Origin: Nematostella vectensis
Taxonomy: Eukaryota; Cnidaria; Anthozoa; Actiniaria; Edwardsiidae
DNA: 64,000 bases
Reading direction: 5' to 3'
NCBI RefSeq assembly: GCF_932526225.1
Contig: NC_064039.1
Location: 16,982,639 to 17,046,638 of the forward strand
This document shows, in pieces, positions 39,401 through 54,400 of the stretch; positions within the stretch are counted from its first letter, which is position 1; each line of letters starts with the position of its first letter. The notes beneath the pieces were generated by a model, which was given only the letters and a program-made list of their open reading frames with translations, had not been told where the DNA came from and did no database searches. Made by a program: the position numbers and the translations under genes.

Positions 39401-42400
39401 AATTTGTAGCATCTGCTGCGCCATCATCTTAGCGACTTGCACAATCGAGTTGTTCTCCTCGTCCCACTGCTCAGCCTCGTCTTGTAATATATGGGCCGCA
39501 AGCTATCAATAAGAACACACTTGGTAATATATGGGCCGCAAGCTATCAATAAGAACACACTTGGTAATATATGGACCGCAAGCTATCAATAAGAACACAC
39601 TTGGTAATATATGGGCCGCAAGCTATCAATAAGAACACACTTGGTAGTATATGGGCAGCAAGCTATCAATAAGAACACACTTGGTAGTATATGGGCCGCA
39701 AGCTATCAATAAGAACACACTTGGTAGTATATGGGCCGCAAGCTATCAATAAGAACACACTTGGTAGTATATGGGCAGCAAGCTATCAATAAGAACACAC
39801 TTGGTAATATATGGGCCGCAAGCTATCAATAAGAACACACTTGGTAATATATGGGCAGCAAGCTATCAATAAGAACACACTTGGTAGTATATGGGCCGCA
39901 AGCTATCAATAAGAACACACTTGGTAGTATATGGGCCGCAAGCTATCAATAAGAACACACTTGGTAGTATATGGGCAGCAAGCTATCAATAAGAACACAC
40001 TTGGTAGTATATGGGCCGCAAGCTATCAATAAGAACACACTTGGTAATATATGGACCGCAAGCTATCAATAAGAACACACTTGGTAGGATATGGACCGCA
40101 AGCTATCAATAAGAACACACTTGGTAGTATATGGGCCGCAAGCTATCAATAAGAACACACTTGGTAGTATACTGTATGGGCCGCAAGCTATCAATAAGAA
40201 CACACTTGGTAATATATGGGCCGCAAGCTATCAATAAGAACACACTTGGTAATATATGGGCAGCAAGCTATCAATAAGAACACACTTGGTAATATATGGG
40301 CCGCAAGCTATCAATAAGAACACACTTGGTAATATATGGACCGCAAGCTATCAATAAGAACACACTTGGTAGTATATGGGCAGCAAGCTATCAATAAGAA
40401 CACACTTGGTAGTATATGGGCCGCAAGCTATCAATAAGAACACACTTGGTAATATATGGGCAGCAAGCTATCAATAAGAACACACTTGGTAGTATATGGA
40501 CCGCAAGCTATCAATAAGAACACACTTGGTAATATATGGGCCGCAAGCTATCAATAAGAACACACTTGGTAGTATATGGGTCGCAAGCTATCAATAAGAA
40601 CACACTTGGTAGTATATGGGCCGCAAGCTATCAATAAGAACACACTTGGTAGTATATGGGCCGCAAGCTATCAATAAGAACACACTTGGTAGTATATGGG
40701 CCGCAAGCTATCAATAAGAACACACTTGGTAATATATGGGCCGCAAGCTATCAATAAGAACACACTTGGTAATATATGGGCAGCAAGCTATCAATAAGAA
40801 CACACTTGGTAGTATATGGGCCGCAAGCTATCAATAAGAACACACTTGGTAGTATATGGGCCGCAAGCTATCAATAAGAACACACTTGGTAGTATATGGG
40901 CCGCAAGCTATCAATAAGAACACACTTGGTAGTATATGGGCCGCAAGCTATCAATAAGAACACACTTGGTAGTATATGGGCAGCAAGCTATCAATAAGAA
41001 CACACTTGGTAGTATATGGGCCGCAAGCTATCAATAAGAACACACTTGGTAGTATATGGGCAGCAAGCTATCAATAAGAACACACTTGGTAATATATGGG
41101 CAGCAAGCTATCAATAAGAACACACTTGGTAGTATATGGGCCGCAAGCTATCAATAAGAACACACTTGGTAGTATATGGGCCGCAAGCTATCAATAAGAA
41201 CACACTTGGTAGTATATGGGCAGCAAGCTATCAATAAGAACACACTTGGTAATATATGGGCAGCAAGCTATCAATAAGAACACACTTGGTAGTATATGGG
41301 CCGCAAGCTATCAATAAGAACACACTTGGTAGTATATGGGCCGCAAGCTATCAATAAGAACACACTTGGTAGTATATGGGCCGCAAGCTATCAATAAGAA
41401 CACACTTGGTAGAATATGGACCGCAAGCTATCAATAAGAACACACTTGGTAGTATATGGGTCGCAAGCTATCAATAAGAACACACTTGGCAGTTTTTTTT
41501 ATTTATTTATTTATTTTTTTTTGGGGGGGGGGGGGTATAAAAAACATATGGCTTGAGGTAGATTTCTGGGATTCCCGACACCAACAATCTGTTGAGAAGT
41601 TGGGGCGAATTCAATTGAGCATACATACATCGCCCGACTATCTACAGGGGTTAATACCAAACATTTTGGCACAATATACATAGTTGTTTGAGTATGTTAT
41701 ATATAACAGTCAATAATAAATAAATAATCCACGCTGAGGCTGCACAAACAAATTCTAAAGGGAATACACGATGGCTGATACAAACCTACCAGTGTCTGTG
41801 GAGCTTTTGAATTAGCTACCGAGATTGCTAATATCATCTTGTACGATGGGCGCGCGTGGATCTGCCGTGAGTATCCTGCTGGCGCGAAACAAGCTTTTGC
41901 TGGGTGGAACATGACCTCGCCTATAGCCGCCAAGTAACTCGACACTGCCATATGGGCTAGATTTAGCCAAACTCACAAGACCCGCCGTGCGACTTATCTT
42001 ACAATTCAAGCATGCCGTGCGAGTTCATTCATCTTACACGCTAAGCATGCCGTGCGTCCAGCATATGCTTGGATCTTACAATCCAAGCATATGCCGTTTC
42101 ATCTTACAATCCAAGCATATGCCGTTTCATTTTACAATCCAAGCATATGCCGTTTCATCTTACAATCCAAGCATATGCCGTTTCATCTTACAATCCAAGC
42201 ATATGCCGTTTCATCTTACAATCCAAGCATATGCCGTTTCATCTTACAATCCAAGCATATGCCGTTTCATCTTACAATCCAAGCATATGCTGTTTCATCT
42301 TACAATCCCGTTAGGACGCGCTAGAATAGTTGTTTGTTTATTTTGTCTCAATCAACTTAACATTCCTAATAGAATGGAAGAGCGAAGAAGTAATGTAGAG

Positions 42401-45400
42401 AGCTTGAAATATTCACATACCGCAATAGATTTGGAGCTTTTCTGTGCTCGTAAATCTTCGGTAGAGTCCGATTTCCAGTCGGGGGCTGCTCGTCTCAGGT
42501 TCGTCATACTGGCGGCTCTTTGGTGCTTTTTTCGTTCCGTCTCAAACTTGGCCCAGTATCGCGCGTCCCACTTGGACCGGTTGAGAGACTCGGACGAGGA
42601 GAAGCGTTGATTGAGCTCAGCCACGAGGGCTTTACGGATATCAGTCTCGCTGCTCGAAGCACCAATCGGAACACGTCGATGACTGTCCGGAAGTGCTTCG
42701 CTATCTGATACTGAACGCTCCAACTACACAGGGATTTATTAAAAAAAAAAAAGGTTGTCAATGTAACACCCAGCAAAAAAAAAAAAAAAAAAAAAGTTCG
42801 AGTATGGCAGAAATGAGTATGGGGTAAAATGGGACAAATCACCACAGGCTCACCCTTCGAATAAGTCAAATGGGTACGGGATAAATGGTTATGGGGTAAA
42901 ATGGGACAAATCATCACAGGCTCACCTTTCGAATAAGTCAAATGGGTACGGGATAAATGGTTATGGGGTAAAATGGGACAAATCATCACAGGCTCACCTT
43001 TCGAATAAGTCAAATGGGTACGGGATAAATGAGTATGGGGTAAAATGGGACAAATCACCACAGGCTCACCCTTCGAATAAGTCAAATGGGTACGGGATAA
43101 ATGGTTATGGGGTAAAATGGGACAAATCATCACAGGCTCACCTTTCGAATAAGTCAAATGGGTACGGGATAAATGAGTATGGGGTAAAATGGGACAAATC
43201 ACCACAGGCTCACCTTTCGAATAAGTCAATTGGGTACGGGATAAATGGGTATGGGGTAAAATGGGACAAATCATCGCAGGCTCACCTTTCTTTCGAGGAC
43301 CATGTCATCCAAGCTGACTCGGGAACTCGCTGAATCCGTAACCGCAGGCTCATTTACGGGTCGCTTTGAAAGTGTCCTTTTTCTAGTGGAAGGGGAAATC
43401 TTTGGGTCGGCCGTCCGCGAAGGGACTGGGTTCCACGTTGGAAAAGATGTTCGAACTGGCACTGACTTAGTGAACCGCGTGGGGACTGGGTCCCGTGATG
43501 GGGAGGGTGAGCGGATGTGTCTGGTGAATCGCGCGGGGACTTGGTCCCGTGATTGGGAGGGTGAGTGGTTATGTTTTGTTAACCGCGCGGGGACCTGGTC
43601 CGGTAAGGGAGAGGGATTGAACAGACGAGTAGAGCCTGTGATAGCTGCTGATTCGTCTTCTGTCAGCGACTCAAAGCTTGCGGCAGTATCCAGCGCTTGC
43701 GATCCTAGCAGATCACGAATGACGCCTAAAACGACAAAAATCATGCTAAACCTCTAGAAAGCTAATAAGACGACAATATTACGCCCACCATTACGACCAC
43801 TTCGATTAGCTAAGCTCTTCATACGCCCACCATTACGACTACTACGATGAGCTAAGCTCTTCATACGACCACCATTACGCCTACTACGATGAGCTAAGCT
43901 CTTCATACGACCACCTTTACGACTACTACGATGAGCTAAGCTCTTCATACGCCCACCATTACGCATACTACGATGAGCTAAGCTCTTCATACGCCCACCA
44001 TTACGACCACTACGATTAGCTAAGCTCTTCATACGCCCACCATTACGACCACTACGATTAGCTAAGCTCTTCATACGCCCACTATTACGACCACAACGAT
44101 TAGCTAAGCTCTTCATACGCCCACCATTACGACCACTACGATTAGCTAAGCTCTTCATACGCCCACCATTACGACCACTACGATGAGCTAAGCGCTTCAT
44201 ACGCCCACCATTACGACCACTACGATTAGCTAAGCTCTTCATACGCCCACCATTACGCATACTACGATGAGCTAAGCTCTTCATACGCCCACTATTACGA
44301 CCACTACGATTAGCTAAGCTCTTCATACGCCCACCATTACGACCACTACGATTAGCTAAGCTCTTCATACGCCCACCATTACGACCACTACGATTAGCTA
44401 AGCTCTTCATACGCCCACCTTTACGATTACTAGGATGAGCTAAGGTCTTCATACGACCACCTTTACGATTACTAGGATGAGCTAAGCTCTTCATACGACC
44501 ACCTTTACTATTACTAGGATGAGCTAAGGTCTTCATACGACCACCTTTACGATTACTAGGATGAGCTAAGGTCTTCATACGCCCACCATTACGACTACTA
44601 CGATGAGCTAAGCTCTTCATACGACCACCTTTACGATTACTAGGATGAGCTAAGGTCTTCATACGACCACCTTTACGATTACTAGGATGAGCTAAGGTCT
44701 TCATACGACCACCTTTACGACTACTACGATGAGCTAAGGTCTTCATACGACCACCTTTACGACTACTAGGATGAGCTAAGGTCTTCATACGACCACCTTT
44801 ACGACTACAACGATGAGCTAAGCTCTTCATACGACCACCATTACGCCTACTAGAATAAGCTAAGCTCTTCATACGACCACCATTACGACTACTACGATGA
44901 GCTAAGCTCTTCATACGACCACCTTTACGACTACTAGGATGAGCTAAGGTCTTCATACGACCACCTTTACTACTACTAGGATGAGCTAAGGTCTTCATAC
45001 GACCACCATTACGCCTACTAGGGTGAGCTAAGGTCTTCATACGACCACCATTACGCCTACTAGGATGAGCTAAGGTCTTCATACGACCACCTTTACGACT
45101 ACTAGGATGAGCTAAGCTCTTTATACGACCACCATTACGACTACTACGATGAGCTAAGCTCTTCATACGACCACCTTTACGACTACTAGGATGAGCTAAG
45201 CTCTTCATACGACCACCATTACGCCTACTAGAATAAGCTAAGCTCTTCATACGACCACCATTACGACTACTACGATGAGCTAAGCTCTTCATACGACCAC
45301 CTTTACGACTACTAGGATGAGCTAAGGTCTTCATACGACCACCTTTACGACTACTAGGATGAGCTAAGGTCTTCATACGACCACCATTACGCCTACTAGG

Positions 45401-48400
45401 ATGAGCTAAGGTCTTCATACGACCACCATTACGCCTACTAGGATGAGCTAAGGTCTTCATACGACCACCATTACGCCTACTAGGATGAGCTAAGGTCTTC
45501 ATACGACCACCTTTACGACTACTAGGATGAGCTAAGCTCTTCATACGCCCACCATTACGACTACTACGATGAGCTAAGCTCTTCATACGACCACCATTAC
45601 GACTACTACGATGAGCTAAGCTCTTCATACGACCACCATTACGACTACTACGATGAGCTAAGCTCTTCATACGCCCACCATTACGATTACTAGGATGAGC
45701 TAAGGTCTTCATACGACCACCTTTACGATTACTAGGATGAGCTAAGCTCTTCATACGACCACCTTTACGACCACTACGATTAGCTAAGCTCTTCATACGA
45801 CCACCTTTACGACTACTAGGATGAGCTAAGGTCTTCATACGACCACCATTACGCCTACTAGGATGAGCTAAGGTCTTCATACGACCACCATTACGACTAC
45901 TAGGATGAGCTAAGCTCTTCATACGACCACCATTACGCCTACTAGGATGAGCTAAGCTCTTCATACGACCACTATTACGACTACTAGGATGAGCTAAGCT
46001 CTTCATACGACCATCATTACGACTACTACGATGAGCTAAGGTCTTCATACGACCACCATTACGCCTACTAGGATGAGCTAAGGTCTTCATACGACCACCA
46101 TTACGACTACTAGGATGAGCTAAGGTCTTCATACGACCACCATTACGACTACTAGGATGAGCTAAGCTCTTCATACGACCACCATTACGACTACTAGGAT
46201 GAGCTAAGCTCTTCATACGACCACCATTACGACTACTAGGATGAGCTAAGCTCTTCATACGACCACCATTACGACTACTACGATGAGCTAAGCTCTTCAT
46301 ACGACCACCTTTATGACTACTAGGATGAGCTAAGGTCTTCATACGACCACCTTTACGATTACTAGGATGAGCTAAGGTCTTCATACGACCACCTTTACGA
46401 TTACTAGGATGAGCTAAGCTCTTCATACGACCACCTTTACTATTACTAGGATGAGCTAAGGTCTTCATACGACCACCTTTACGATTACTAGGATGAGCTA
46501 AGGTCTTCATACGCCCACCATTACGACTACTACGATGAGCTAAGCTCTTCATACGACCACCTTTACGATTACTAGGATGAGCTAAGGTCTTCATACGACC
46601 ACCTTTACGACTACTACGATGAGCTAAGCTCTTCATACGACCACCATTACGACTACAACGATGAGCTAAGGTCTTCATACGACCACCATTACGACTACTA
46701 CGATGAGCTAAGCTCTTCATACGCCCACCATTACGACCACTACGATTAGCTAAGCTCTTCATACGACCACCTTTACGACTACTAGGATGAGCTAAGGTCT
46801 TCATACGCCCACCATTACGACCACTACGATGAGCTAAGCTCTTCATACGACCACCTTTACGACTACTAGGATGAGCTAAGGTCTTCATACGACCACCTTT
46901 ACGACTACTGCGATGAGCTAAGGTCTTCATACGACCACCTTTACGACTACTAGGATGAGCTAAGCTCTTCATACGACCACCATTACGACTACTAGGATGA
47001 GCTAAGCTCTTCATACGACCACCATTACGACTACTAGGATGAGCTAAGGTCTTCATACGACCACCATTACGACTACTACGATGAGCTAAGCTCTTCATAC
47101 GACCACCTTTACGATTACTAGGATGAGCTAAGCTCTTCATACGACCACAATTACGACATTTAAGGCCAATCATGCCACCATGTAACGCCGTCGTGTCACG
47201 CCGACATGTCACGCTTCACACACACCGAGACACAGAGCGGAATCGCCATCGAGTAATTCAAGCAAGTAACAGATAAAGCTTTCTATCGTCAACAAAGTAT
47301 CTGACTTCTTGGTATATTGTTATTTGAATGTTTTGAAAGGGACCGTTGTTTTTTTAATGTGCTACGCGGCGAACCAACAACAACAACAAGTCCGAGGGAG
47401 TGATCAATTTCGCAATCATTCTTCGATTGTCTGTTGCGGTCCCTCATCCCTTCGAGAATTCCTGGACCACCCCAAATTTACTTACTCTGCACCGCGGCAT
47501 GGTCAGCGTCTGGCATTTCCTCGAGCGTTGCCATTAGCAACTGAGCCTTGGAAGCCCATTGACGGCGGATCATTTGGAAATGCTCGACTGTCGATTGGTC
47601 AGGTTTCACTTTAAATGACAAGAGTCACAAGTTACAACTATGCAATTTAACATTTAAAGAAAGATAGATGTTCACAACCTGTGCAACAAAGACATTGTAG
47701 TCTGACACAATTTAAAAAAACTGGTGAATCTGGTAAATCAAGTCTATAGGGTGCTATAAACACGTTTACTATTATTGTTATTACCACGTTACAGTTAATC
47801 ACAAAACTTTCCAGTCTTCTTCCTTTAAATGTCTGATAACCACCTATAGTTCAACCAGAAATCTAGTCTCGCCACTCGTTCCATCTGGAAAAACTGTGTC
47901 GACAGATGATTTTTCAGAGCAGCTCCAAAACCATGGAATGATGGAATGATATTTATAAAGAGAACCGCCCTTGTTAATTTTAAATCTGGTGTGAAAACAC
48001 ATATTTTCAAAGTATCTTTTGATTTATTGATTTTAGTTTTAATCATATACTAAATTTAATTTTTTTTTATTTCATACTACATATCTTAAATCTAGAATTA
48101 AGAAGCGCCACAGGCGCAAAATTTAATTTTTTTTATTTCATACTACATATCTTAAACCTAGAATTAGGAAGCGCCACAGGCGGTGTGTGCGGCGCTATAT
48201 AAATCTGTTAATAATGTTCGGTCCAGTAGTACTGACCTGATAGCGCCACAGGCGGTGTGTACGGCGCTATATAAATCTGTTAATAATGTTCGGTCCAGTG
48301 GTACTGACCTAATAGCGCGCGTGCTGCAGCGACGACCTGCGGAGTCAGCCTATCGATGAAATCCCCTGTTACACGCACCGTGCGCACCTTGCTGGCATAC

Positions 48401-51400
48401 CCAGAATGCTGCACGGCCTTACTAGCACTACCGCTCATGCGTACCACGCGGCTCAGCAGCTCTTGCGCCTGCGCATCAAACTCACGCTCCTGGCGCGCAT
48501 GTGCTGATGGCTCTGCCTTGGATATAGCTAGAGCTGCGCCCGCGAGTCGATCGACCGGCGCTGAGACGTCAGCGGTTAAATCGTCTACAAGCGCGGTAAG
48601 GAGATGGACCTGGTGGACAACGGGCGATATTGTTAGAGATGGACTGGGGATTAGAATAGGAGGTCTAGTCAGAGATGGAAGCCGCCATTCAATTTCATCG
48701 GTTAATTCAATCGAGGGATACTCATACATTGTTGATAAAAGGATCAGATTTCTATCATAGGTAGTTTGAAGTTTTTGTGCCTTGCATTTGCCAATAATCT
48801 ACTTCTGCTTTAGGCGACACCACAGGTAGACCGGAGTCTGGTGTAAGACAGTTTAGGTACAGTAGTCACATACCTTTGTTGCCCATTCTCTCTGTGACAG
48901 GCTCATCTTCTCCTCGATGCTCATCAAAGCCAGGTCCTGCTCCGTAGTCTTGTGGTCAGGTGTTCTTAAGTTCACCACTACTCGAGCCGTATCATGAAGG
49001 TCAGCGGTAATCCGCTCCACAGCTGCTACTGAGTTGGTCACTTGTGTGACCTTAACGTCGTCACGACACCTGGGGAGACAGGTTACAAAGGTCACCACAT
49101 GACTATGTTATATTTATCACGACACCTGGGGAGACAGGTCACAAAGGTCACCACATGACTATGTTATATTTATTACGACACCTGGGGAGACAGGTCACAA
49201 AGGTCACCACGTGACTGATACACCTGGGGAGACAGGTCACAAAGGTCACCACATGGCTATGTTATGTTTATCACGACACCTGGGGAGACAGGTCACAAAG
49301 GTCACCACATGACTATGTTATATTTATCACGACACCTGGGGAGACAGGTCACAAAGGTAACGACACTACTGGTATATTTATCACGACACCTGGGGAGACA
49401 GGTCACAAAGGTCACCACGTGACTATGTTATATTTAGTGGCTGAATATACTTGTTTCACAACTAATCTCCGTCGCTACTGCCACACCTTACCCCTTGGTT
49501 GCAGCACCGCCCATCTCCTTTAAGGTCCGCACGTATGACGTAAGAAGACGGGCCCTTTCCTGCAATGCATGCTGGTCACCTGCTATAGCAGCAAAGGCAA
49601 GAGGCTCAACTGGGGCCGAGGTCCCCACGGTTACATCATCCACAGCAAGGATCAGTTTTTTTACTTTGAATGCCCATTTTCTACGGAAAGCTTCTAATCT
49701 CTCAATCTTCTCTACATCCGTAGGCTCCAAAACCATTTCCTGAAAAAATAAGACAACGTTTTTTAAATAGGATTCTTTAGAAACAAAATTAGATTTTTGT
49801 TTCTTAATCCTCTTACATACCTATCTAGGAATAAAATAAGAAATTTGAAACTTTCTAACGTACAAATTTATATTAATTGAAAAAGGCATCGCTCAGTATA
49901 TATAACCATATCGTATAGGGGGTATTTGTTTCATTGGCTTATACTCAGAGAGAAGTCTAATTTTGCACGGCCTCGAACATGAAGGTGGATCTTCTAAGCT
50001 TATAACAATCGAATTTATAGTGAGACACGCGCTACCGTGGGCACTAAAACAAAATTTATTGTTAAAATTGTTATATAGTCTAGAAGCCAAATCGATTGAT
50101 TACGAGATCGGCCCAACGGAATATCGTTATATTTCATAAGCGCGATGCTTGAAATCCGAATTATTTATTACAGCCTATGTTGGACATTTTTTCCAAACTT
50201 CCGACTTTTGATAAATCTCAACTATATTGCAATTGGTTTGGATTTAATCTGGCATTACAATGAACGATGATAAGGCGTCATATTCCTATCACGTAACCCA
50301 CCTGTGCAGCGGCGATCAATCGTTCCGTTATCTCCTCCACATCACGTGACGTCAACTGCAGCAGCTCAACGCGCTTAATCGAGGCTGGGTCACGTACAGG
50401 AGTGACGTTAAATTCATTCCCGGCATCCACCGCGTAATCCTCGGCGTCAGCAGCAGTTTTGGCGGAGACGGCGAGCTGACGGAGACGAGTGATGTGATCT
50501 TTGATATTGGAGATCTGTGAATAAACACACAGTCCCAACTCACCAACAAACTAGCAGTCAATTTAGTGGAAGTTAGAAAACTGTTCTAGCAGATATCACG
50601 TGACTCTCCTCCAGTAAGCCAGCGAGTAATCAAGTGATGTACCTGCTTTCTGACTTCTTTGGGATCTCCGGAAGTGGCGGATAGAGCGAGCTTAGAAGCT
50701 GAGGCCGACCAAGGAAACACCAAGTCGTCTACAAAACTTTCGAGTATGTGGAGTTTGCAAGCCCACTCTCGGCCTATTGTGTGAAGGCGATCCACCCCCA
50801 TGACGTCATTGGGGTTTGCTGTGACGTCACGAGCTGCTTGGATGATCATTGGCATGAGTTTTCGAAGTTCGCTTGACGTCACGCGGGCTTGTCTGCGGCA
50901 TATCGTAAAGTAAAGGCATTCTAATTTTGATAGCCATTTAAAGGAGAACTCGCTATTTGATAAGCGGAGCACACTTGGATCAAGCAATGTTGCAAGGTCC
51001 CGTGCAATCAGCATCATCTTGGATTGCTAACAAAACCTCGTGCAATCAGCATCATCTTGGATTGCTAACAAAACCTAGTGCAATCAGCATCATCTTGCCT
51101 TGCTAACAAAACCTCGTGCAATCAGCATCATCCTGCATTGCTAACAAAACCTAGTGCAATCAGCATCATCCTGCATTGCTAACAAAACCTAGTGCAATCA
51201 GCATCATCTTGGATTGCTAACAAAACCTCGTGCAATCAGCATCATCTTGGATTGCTAACAAAACCTCGTGCAATCAGCATCATCTTGGATTGCTAACAAA
51301 ACCTCGTGCAATCAGCATCATTTTGCATTGCTAACAAAACCTCCAAGAGTAATGCTGGGCGATGGTAACAGTGCGGGGAGTCGTGTCAGGTGTAGATCCA

Positions 51401-54400
51401 AAATAAAAAAAGGACAAAGATTGAGGGAGTATAAAACAGGGATTACTTTCTCCGACAAGTATCCTGTTACTTCTTCTCACCTTACTTTCTCTGGGTCGAT
51501 ACATTTCTCCGCTGCCTTTTCGGCCAGGTGTGTCGAACCTTGAACTCGAGTAGCCATCTTGGTTACCCGAGCCTCGACTTGACGCCGGTCTCCAGTTTTC
51601 GTCGCGCGAATAAGGCGCGTCACGTGAACCCCCGATCTGCGCGATGGCGTTACGGGGTGACCCCGGATACTTGCTAGTGACGTCATTGACTGGCTGTCTG
51701 ACGGAACGAGGCCTGGGAAAGTAAAGTGTTTCAATGTATGGCACCTGCTACAATAACAAGAAAAAAAAAACAGTAAAACATAATAGATGGCTCAGAACAT
51801 AGCTGCTTAAATTCCGGATTCCCGCCATTTCCTTCCCCAACTGGAAAAGCACACCAGTAAGGTAAAAGAAAGTGCGGTATTTAGTGCAGTTACCAATGTA
51901 AAAACGCTAGACTAAACTATTTAGATATTAAATGAAAGTGCTCAGTTTTGCCTCACCGAGTAAGGCAGGTTGGTCCATGCCTTCCCCATCCCCCTTGGAA
52001 TGCAAACTCTCCCATGTGCTGCTCACGTGTTTCCGCTCTAGTTGCTGTAGATAACGTGGTTGCTCAGCTGTACTGGGATTCTGGATAAATGCGAGACTCT
52101 GAGATGTATATATTAGTCTGAGGTATAGGCACGTGCTTTGTTCTATTAGTCTGAGGAATAGGCGTGTTCTCCGTTCTAGTGGACCACCGACTTCCGAATT
52201 AGTTTTGATAGGCCCCGAGGTTCTTGTTAGAAATAAATGGTTTCGTGCATCTTTACGACATATACCGCAGAAACGTCGTATTACTTCTAGTCGACGGGGC
52301 TTATACGAGAGTCCTGGTAAATTTTAACAAATTTTCTAATGCGCTTGAAAGGAATTTTTTTTGTACAAGGTTAAATAAATAAACAGTTAAGGTAAAATCC
52401 CTCTAAGCCTTTTATTAGAATGTTTCCAATATTATTTGTTTTGTTTAGCGTATAGCTTTTTTTCCTTTTCCCTTTTGATATGTAAATTTCGAGACTGTTT
52501 TTACAGTTTCTGTAAATCAGTGATGGCGCTGATTGGAAAAAGGCGTTCGGTCTAGTCAGGCGACTCATTGGGTTACAAACCCTTTTTGGAAATAGCGTTT
52601 ACAGACTAGTTGCCCAGGGCGTCCGGTCTCCGCGTCGCCCTAGCTCCAGGCGGATGAATAATGCACGACGTACCTTGAATGGAAGAGAAGAACTCTTGTT
52701 CTGGTAAGTGAGCCGGTCAAAAGGGCTGGATGTATCCACACCACTAGTCACCAATCCCTCGTTCCCGTCACTCGATAATTTGTCACTGCCTGCAGGGAGA
52801 CAGAAAAACATGAAAAACATGCATTCAGGAAAAGATGAAAACATGCAGGCCGAAAGGAAAACAAGTTAGCTCTCTGTACCCGACTTGAATTGTTCCCAAG
52901 AAACTTTCATATGCTGAGAAGGCGAAGGTTGGGTGAGATCCTCGGAACCTGAAATGAGAACAAATATATGATAAGCAAACGCTTTTGTATCTGCTAAGAC
53001 AAGCACAAATATGGCGTTTGCTAAAATAAGCGAAAATACGATCACACAACCGCAATGAAAAAAACTTGTGGATTATTGGCGAGCGATGAGTTTTTCTGAA
53101 ATCGAGGTTCTCACTGCATTCATGCATTTATATAGTGTTTCTATCACTAGGCTAGTTCAATGTCCATCAGGCACAGTAGAATCTAACACTAGGCTAGTTC
53201 AATGTCCATCAGGCACAGTAGAATCTAACACTAGGCTAGTTCAATGTCCATCAGGCACAGTAGAATCTAACACTAGGCTAGTTCAATGTCCATCAGGCAC
53301 AGTAGAATCTAACACTAGGCTAGTTCAATGTCCATCAGGCACAGTAGAATTTAACACTAGGCTAGTTCAATGTCCATCGGTCACAGTAGAATCTAACACT
53401 AGGCTAGTTCAATGTCCATCGGTCACAGTAGAATCTAACACTAGGCTAGTTCAATGTCCATCAGGCACGGTAGAATCTAACACTAGGCTAGTTCAATATC
53501 CATCAGGCACAGTAGAATCTAACACTACGCTAGTTCATTGTCCATCGGTCACAGTAGAATCTAACACTAGGCTAGTTCAATGTCCATCGGTCACAGTAGA
53601 ATCTAACACTAGGCTAGTTCAATGTCCATCGGTCACAGTAGAATCTAACACTAGGCTAGTTCGATGTCCATCAGGCACACTAGAATCTAACACTAGGCTA
53701 GTTCAATGTCCATCGGTCACAGTAGAATCTAACACTAGGCTAGTTCAATGTCCATCAGGCACAGTAGAATCTAACACTAGGCTAGTTCAATGTCCATCAG
53801 GCACAGTAGAATCTAACACTAGGCTAGTTCAATGTCCATCAGGCACAGTAGAATCTAACACTAGGCTAGTTCAATGTCCATCAGGCACAGTAGAATCTAA
53901 CACTAGGCTAGTTCAATGTCCATCGGGCAAAGTAGAATCTAACACTAGGCTAGTTCAATGTCCATCAGGCACAGTAGAATCTAACACTAGGCTAGTTCAA
54001 TGTCCATCAGGCACAGTAGAATCTAACACTAGGCTAGTTCAATGTCCATCAGGCACAGTAGAATCTAACACTAGGCTAGTTCAATGTCCATCGGTCACAG
54101 TAGAATCTGACACTAGGCTAGTTCAATGTCCATCGGTCACAGTAGAATCTAACACTAGGCTAGTTCAATGTCCATCAGGCACAGTAGAATCTAACACTAG
54201 GCTAGTTCAATGTCCATCAGGCACAGTAGAATCTAACACTAGGCTAGTTTAATGTCCATCAGGCACAGTAGAATCTAACACTAGGCTAGTTTAATGTCCA
54301 TCAGGCACAGTAGAATCTAACACTAGGCTAGTTCAATGTCCATTTGGCACAGTAGAATCTAACACTAGGCTAGTTCATTGTCCATCTGGCACAGTAGAAT

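Noticed and set aside
39481-41490. CRISPR-like array
   Set aside because: Units are contiguous without unique spacers, in an animal gene, and contain a splice site.
43754-47212. 1152-codon minus-strand frame as a protein gene
   Set aside because: It is a 42-bp repeat between two phase-matched exons; unit length and lack of a stop explain it, and no start or splice context connects it to the gene.
53068-54252. 394-codon plus-strand frame
   Set aside because: By-product of the 42-bp array, antisense to the vinculin-family gene.
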